From NCBI GenBank assembly GCA_021325365.1, contig JAJPHF010000077.1:62001-126000 (forward strand): 64,000 nucleotides of DNA. Direction: 5' to 3'. Below, one piece after another: positions 60,672 to 64,000 of this stretch (positions within the stretch are counted from its first letter, which is position 1; each line of letters starts with the position of its first letter). The DNA comes from Pseudomonadota bacterium (GTDB taxonomy: Bacteria; Chloroflexota; UBA6077; JAJPHF01). The notes under the pieces were generated by a model. The model was not told the origin of the DNA. It made no database searches and worked only from the letters and a program-made list of their open reading frames with translations. The position numbers were made by a program, and so were the translations under genes.

Positions 60672-61110
60672 GCGGCCCGACTCGCTCGAAGCGTTCGGCC
60701 CGCCGCCAAGGTCGCACGACGCAACAGCGGCGCCCCTACACCAGCCATCCGGCGTAGGGGCGCCGCTTGCGGCGCCCCGGCGCGCTGCGCCCGCGCCGGG
60801 CAAGGCGCTCCTTGCTCCGCCCCATCCGGTCGCGCTGCCCCCGGCCAACGCGCTCCTTGCTCCGCCCCGGCGGACCCTCCCCGGGCCGATTTCCAGTCGC
60901 CCTGCTACACTCGGCCCACCCCCGCGGTGTGTTACCGCGCCGCGCGGGTGCCTATACCACCCGACGGGGCGTGCGTATACTGGAGGCAAGAGGACCGGTC
61001 CTCTGGCTGGAGCGGGCGTGGCTCCAGCGGCGGTGCGCGGGGCGCGGCCCCGCGTGGCGGCTGCCGGCAAGTTCCACCCGGCGCCGTCGCAGCGACCGGA
61101 GGTGACAATC
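60672..61110. other. 439-bp gap with competing hairpins
   Basis: Contains the inverted repeats at 60726-60778 and simple GC-rich repeats such as GCGCTCCTTGCTCCGCCCC (two copies, 60805-60823 and 60849-60867). No gene is supported. A ribosome binding site for the next gene lies at its end. Confidence 0.5.
60726..60778. terminator. Overlapping hairpins after the amidase gene
   Basis: Hairpin 1: AGCGGCGCCCCTAC (60726-60739) with GTAGGGGCGCCGCT (60754-60767), 14 bp perfect. Hairpin 2: GGGGCGCCGC (60757-60766) with GCGGCGCCCC (60769-60778), 10 bp, loop TT. They share bases and exclude each other. Confidence 0.6.
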
Positions 61111-61785
61111 ATGCTCCGAACGGTTGCCAGCTTGCTAATCGCGCTCGCCCTCGCGTTGGGCCTCGCGCTCGCGCTGCCGATGGCCGCCCCGGCGCTGGCC
61201 GACGACGGCGGCGGCTCTGGCATGAGCGGCCCGCCCGGCGGGCCGCTCATGCCGGGTCCCAGTGCGCGGGCCGCCGGGCGCACCCGGGGCTGCGGCACCG
61301 GCCAGCAGCGCGTCCCCGCCGCGGCCATCGCCGACCTGCCGAGTGTGACGATCGGCATCTACGACGGCTTCTTCCTCCCCGCTCAGGTCACCGTGCCCGC
61401 CGGGACGCGGGTGATCTGGGTGAACCGCGGCAACCGGCCCCACTCCACCACCGCCTGGGACCACTGGGACTCGGGCGTGCTGATGCCTAGCCAGAGCTGC
61501 GAGGCCTGGTTCGTCACACCCGGGAGCTACGACTACCTGTCGATCGTGGCTGCCGACGGCGGCACGATGACGGGCAACGTCACGGTCCAGGGCAGCCTGC
61601 CCGGCCAACCCGCGACGCCCAGCACGGCGCCGGCCCAGTCTCCATCGCCCGGCATGGCGCCCGGCCAGCCGTCCATGCCCGGCACGACGCCCGGCGAGCC
61701 GTCCATGCCCGGCATGGCGCCCGGCGGGCCCGCTCAACCAGGCATGATGCCCGGCATGCCGTCCATGAATGGCCCGGGATACTAG
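61111..61785 (+). CDS. Secreted cupredoxin-like protein with Met/Pro-rich tail
   Basis: 224 residues from ATG 61111 (GGAGGTGA binding site). Signal peptide to about residue 30 (ALPMAAPALADD). The cupredoxin fold at about 75-160 has VTIGIYDGFFLPAQVTVPAG, VIWVNRGNRPHSTTAWD (His111) and FVTPGSYDYLSIVAADGGTMTG. In type 1 copper proteins the last segment would read Y-x-C-x-x-H-x-x-M; here the Cys and His are replaced (Leu143, Ala147) and only Met153 is left. Copper binding at that site is doubtful. The tail has repeats PGMAPGQPSMPG, Met-rich, which could bind Cu(I). Likely exported. Confidence 0.72.
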   Translation: MLRTVASLLIALALALGLALALPMAAPALADDGGGSGMSGPPGGPLMPGPSARAAGRTRGCGTGQQRVPAAAIADLPSVTIGIYDGFFLPAQVTVPAGTRVIWVNRGNRPHSTTAWDHWDSGVLMPSQSCEAWFVTPGSYDYLSIVAADGGTMTGNVTVQGSLPGQPATPSTAPAQSPSPGMAPGQPSMPGTTPGEPSMPGMAPGGPAQPGMMPGMPSMNGPGY

Positions 61786-62216
61786 CCGACGCTCCCCCAC
61801 ACGACCACGCGCTCGGCCTCCACGACGATGAGGGCGGCCGTGTCGAGTCCGAGCGCGGGGTCGGTATACTGAGAGTACTTGGCGCGCAGCGCGGCGCGCG
61901 CCCGGTCGGCCTCGGCGCCGTCGGCCAGCAGGCGGGCGCGGCCCTGCCACAGCACGTAGCCGAGCCGCGACCAGTCCTCGGCGTAGCGGTCGACGACCAC
62001 GGCGACGCGCGGATTGGCCGCCAGGTTGCGGACGCGCTTGAGGCGCTGGCCGGGCACGCGCTTCGGCTTGGCGTCGAGCGGCGAGTACAGGCGGCCGTCG
62101 AGCACGACGAAGACGATGGGCACCACGTGGGGCTGCCCGGCGGCGTCGGCCGTGGCGAGGTGCGCGACGCGCGCCTGCCCCAGGAAGGCCTCGACCGCGG
62201 CAGACAGGAGAGGCAT
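61782..62216 (-). CDS. PPOX-class F420-dependent oxidoreductase (TIGR03668-like)
   Basis: 144 residues, split-barrel flavin/F420 fold. Marks: FLGQARVAHLATADAAGQPHVVPIVFVV, GRLYSPLDAKPK, LKRVRNLAANPRVAVVVDRY and LGYVLWQGRARLL, which match the TIGR03668 group of F420-binding pyridoxamine-oxidase-like enzymes. Likely reduces an unknown substrate with F420H2. Start ATG 62216 with GGAG upstream. Its start lies only 2 bp from the divergent LLM gene, and each ribosome binding site is inside the other gene. The 3' end overlaps the cupredoxin-like gene by 4 bp. Confidence 0.87.
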   Translation of the reverse strand: MPLLSAAVEAFLGQARVAHLATADAAGQPHVVPIVFVVLDGRLYSPLDAKPKRVPGQRLKRVRNLAANPRVAVVVDRYAEDWSRLGYVLWQGRARLLADGAEADRARAALRAKYSQYTDPALGLDTAALIVVEAERVVVWGSVG

Positions 62217-62218
62217 CC

Positions 62219-63220
62219 ATGCTCCAGCTAGGCTACAAGGCGTCGGCCGAACAGTTCGGCCCCCGCGAGCTTCTCGACTTTAGCGTACACGCCGAGGCCC
62301 GCGGCTACGACAGCGTCGCCATCAGCGACCACTTCCAGCCCTGGCAGCACACCAACGGCCACGCGCCCAACGTCTTCCCCTGGCTCGGCGCGCTGGCCGC
62401 GCGCACCGAGCGCGTGCGCATCGGCACGAGCGTGCTGACGCCCACCTTCCGCTACCATCCATCCGTCGTGGCGCAGGCCGCGGCCACGCTGGCGCTGCTT
62501 TCCGACAACCGCTTCTTCCTTGGCGTGGGCAGCGGCGAGTCGCTAAACGAGATCGCGCCGCTCGGGATCGAGTGGCCGGGCTTCAAGGAGCGCGCCGCCC
62601 GCCTGCGCGAGGCCGTCGAGCTGATGCAGCGCCTCTGGCACGACGAGCTGGTCACCTACGAGGGCCAGTACTACAAGACCCACAAGGCGACCGTCTACGA
62701 CCGCCCCAAGGAGGGCGTGCCGCTGTACGTGGCCGCCGCCGGGCCGACGGCAGCGCTGCTGGCGGGCCGCGTGGCCGATGGGCTCATCTGCACGAGCGGC
62801 AAAGCCTGGGAGCTGTACCGCGACACGCTGCTGCCCAAGCTGGCCGAGGGGGCCGAGAAGGCCGGCCGCGACCCGGCCCGCCTGGAGCGCATGATCGAGA
62901 TGAAAGTCTCCTACGACACGGACGCCGAGCGCGCGCTGCACGACACGCGCTACTGGGCGGCGCTCGCGCTGTCGCCCGAGGACAAGGTGGGCATCGACGA
63001 CCCGCGCGAGATGGAGGCGAAGGCGGCCACCGTCGCCGACCAGGCGCACCGCCGCTGGATCGTGACGAGCGACCCCGACGAGATGGTCGAGCGCATCGCG
63101 CCCTACGTCCAGCTGGGCTTCGACCACCTGGTGTTCCACGCGCCGGGGCCGGACCAGAAGCGCTTCCTGGACCTCTTCGCGCGCGACGTGCTCCCCCGCC
63201 TGCGTAAGCGCTTCGGCTAA
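62219..63220 (+). CDS. LLM-class F420-dependent oxidoreductase, glucose-6-phosphate dehydrogenase (Fgd)-like
   Basis: 333 residues, bacterial luciferase-like TIM barrel. Marks: YKASAEQFGPRELLDFSVHAE, YDSVAISDHFQPWQHTNGHAP, RIGTSVLTPTFRYHPSVVAQ, FLGVGSGESLNEIA, PLYVAAAGPTAALLAG and RWIVTSDPDEM. These match the F420-dependent glucose-6-phosphate dehydrogenase-type subfamily (TIGR03557-like), in which SDHFQPW forms part of the F420 and sugar-phosphate site. It would make F420H2 from a sugar phosphate or alcohol, supplying the PPOX enzyme. GGAGAGG binding site. Confidence 0.88.
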   Translation: MLQLGYKASAEQFGPRELLDFSVHAEARGYDSVAISDHFQPWQHTNGHAPNVFPWLGALAARTERVRIGTSVLTPTFRYHPSVVAQAAATLALLSDNRFFLGVGSGESLNEIAPLGIEWPGFKERAARLREAVELMQRLWHDELVTYEGQYYKTHKATVYDRPKEGVPLYVAAAGPTAALLAGRVADGLICTSGKAWELYRDTLLPKLAEGAEKAGRDPARLERMIEMKVSYDTDAERALHDTRYWAALALSPEDKVGIDDPREMEAKAATVADQAHRRWIVTSDPDEMVERIAPYVQLGFDHLVFHAPGPDQKRFLDLFARDVLPRLRKRFG

Positions 63221-63303
63221 GCCAACCGCCCGGTCGGCTGGCGGGGGCAGCGGCGCCACACCCGCCAGCCGGCTCGGTTCCACGTGCGGAGGAAGGATTC
63301 GCT

Positions 63304-64000
63304 ATGCTCGGCTGGCGCGGCTACTTCGGCTACGTCTCGCCCTCCACGATCCAGCTCCCCGCGGAGCTACAGGACATGCTGCCCGACGGCGTGGGCGTCA
63401 TCGCCGCGAACCTCGGCGTGCGGGCGCACCAGGGCGCCGAGTTCGCCCGCGCCCAGCAGGGCATCCAGAACGCCCTGGAGCTGGTCGTCGGCGAGGGGGC
63501 GCAGGCGGTGGTGCTGGCGGGCGTGCCGCTCGCGGTGCGTCAGGGCTACGCCGGCGAGCAGGAGGCGAACCGCGGCTGGAGCAAGCAGGTCGGCGTGCCG
63601 GTCACCTCGGGCATGGCGGCGTCGGTCGACGGGCTGCGCCACTTGGGCGCGCGCCGGCCCGTCGTGGGCACCGCCTACCTGGACGAGATCAACCAGCAGA
63701 TCGCCGCCTACCTGGCCGAGGCCGGGCTGCCGCCGGTCGGCGTGCAGGGGCTAAGCGTGCGCAATCCGGCCGAGGCCGGCCGGATTGCGCCGACCGCGTT
63801 CTACCGCCTGGCGCGCGACCTGCTGGACGCTCACCCCAACGCCGACGCCATCTTCCTCGGCACGCGCAGCAACCTCCAGGCGGTCACGCTGGAGCTGGAG
63901 CGCGACCTGGGCGTGCCCGTGATCCACGGCACGCAGGCCGCGCTCTGGTGGGCGCTGCGCCAGCTGCGCGTGATGCCCCGGCCGGAGGGTGGCCGCTTGC
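63304..64000 (+). CDS. Asp/Glu racemase-arylmalonate decarboxylase superfamily protein, Cys-less (3' end beyond window)
   Basis: 232 codons visible from ATG 63304 (GGAGGA binding site). It aligns without gaps at key points with the decarboxylase-like protein at 28414: VGTAYLDEIN (Tyr125) matches VGTAYIEEVN, the oxyanion loop is LAGVPLAVRQG instead of LMGTSLSFYKG, and the catalytic Cys187 position is Thr187 in IFLGTRSNL. GVPVIHGTQAALWWALR matches the last part of the fold. With neither active-site Cys, racemase or decarboxylase chemistry as known is unlikely. Function open. Confidence 0.75.
   Translation, partial: MLGWRGYFGYVSPSTIQLPAELQDMLPDGVGVIAANLGVRAHQGAEFARAQQGIQNALELVVGEGAQAVVLAGVPLAVRQGYAGEQEANRGWSKQVGVPVTSGMAASVDGLRHLGARRPVVGTAYLDEINQQIAAYLAEAGLPPVGVQGLSVRNPAEAGRIAPTAFYRLARDLLDAHPNADAIFLGTRSNLQAVTLELERDLGVPVIHGTQAALWWALRQLRVMPRPEGGRL

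Overview
The window is a very GC-rich bacterial chromosome segment. Several traits fit a Chloroflexota-type genome: separate cofG and cofH genes rather than a fused fbiC, F420-dependent enzymes, many lipoprotein or Tat-lipoprotein solute-binding proteins (SBPs), and dispersed palindromic repeats at gene junctions. This is an inference from gene content; no rRNA or other phylogenetic marker beyond serS and lysS is present, and I found no tRNA, rRNA or CRISPR array.

Layout. 1-5.9 kb: a cut-off GT39-type glycosyltransferase behind an ABC-2 polysaccharide-export permease, a PAC2 protein, two amidohydrolase-2 enzymes and a 52-residue Gly/Ser-tailed peptide. 5.9-14.7 kb: serS and lysS, a large DUF11/collagen-like surface protein with a PEP-CTERM-like tail, a PanE-type reductase, a DinB/MDMPI-type protein, a HAD phosphatase and a class II aldolase. 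14.7-21.5 kb: a Tat-exported GH127-like protein, an NMT1-type SBP, small secreted and membrane proteins, and a TPR protein. 21.5-26.4 kb: a dienelactone hydrolase and an Opp/Dpp-type SBP with two permeases but no ATPase. 26.5-35.4 kb: a HIT-Nudix fusion, an arylmalonate decarboxylase-like enzyme, a Cys-less isochorismatase-fold protein overlapping an SBP, another SBP, and cofG-cofH. 35.5-42.7 kb: a ThDP enzyme, a LysR regulator, a tandem pair of 3-hydroxyanthranilate-dioxygenase-like proteins, an M24 creatinase-like protein, an SBP and a Rieske ferredoxin. 42.9-49.1 kb: a minus-strand operon of an extradiol dioxygenase, three SBPs of three families, MaoC and CaiB/BaiF. 49.6-51.3 kb: a two-domain iron-type ABC permease.

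51.5-59.6 kb is a degraded, less GC-rich island. It holds a broken secreted-protein gene, two oppositely oriented IS4-like elements nested at one 9-bp target with a 92-bp MITE at their junction, a frameshifted secreted protein, a Tyr-rich secreted protein, a response regulator with an in-frame amber codon and an Asp-to-Glu change at its phosphorylation site, and a PAS protein with a degenerate kinase-like tail. 59.9-64 kb returns to intact genes: an isochorismatase-family amidohydrolase, a cupredoxin-like secreted protein, a back-to-back pair of F420-type oxidoreductases, and a second arylmalonate-decarboxylase/Asp-Glu-racemase-like gene cut by the window end.

The main theme is catabolic: SBPs are repeatedly paired with a dioxygenase, hydrolase, decarboxylase or CoA-transferase. 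There are eight SBPs but permeases for only about two importers and no importer ATPase. CofG/CofH make the F420 chromophore that the LLM and PPOX enzymes at 61.8-63.2 kb probably use. Several enzymes lack canonical catalytic residues, so substrate assignments should be treated as open.
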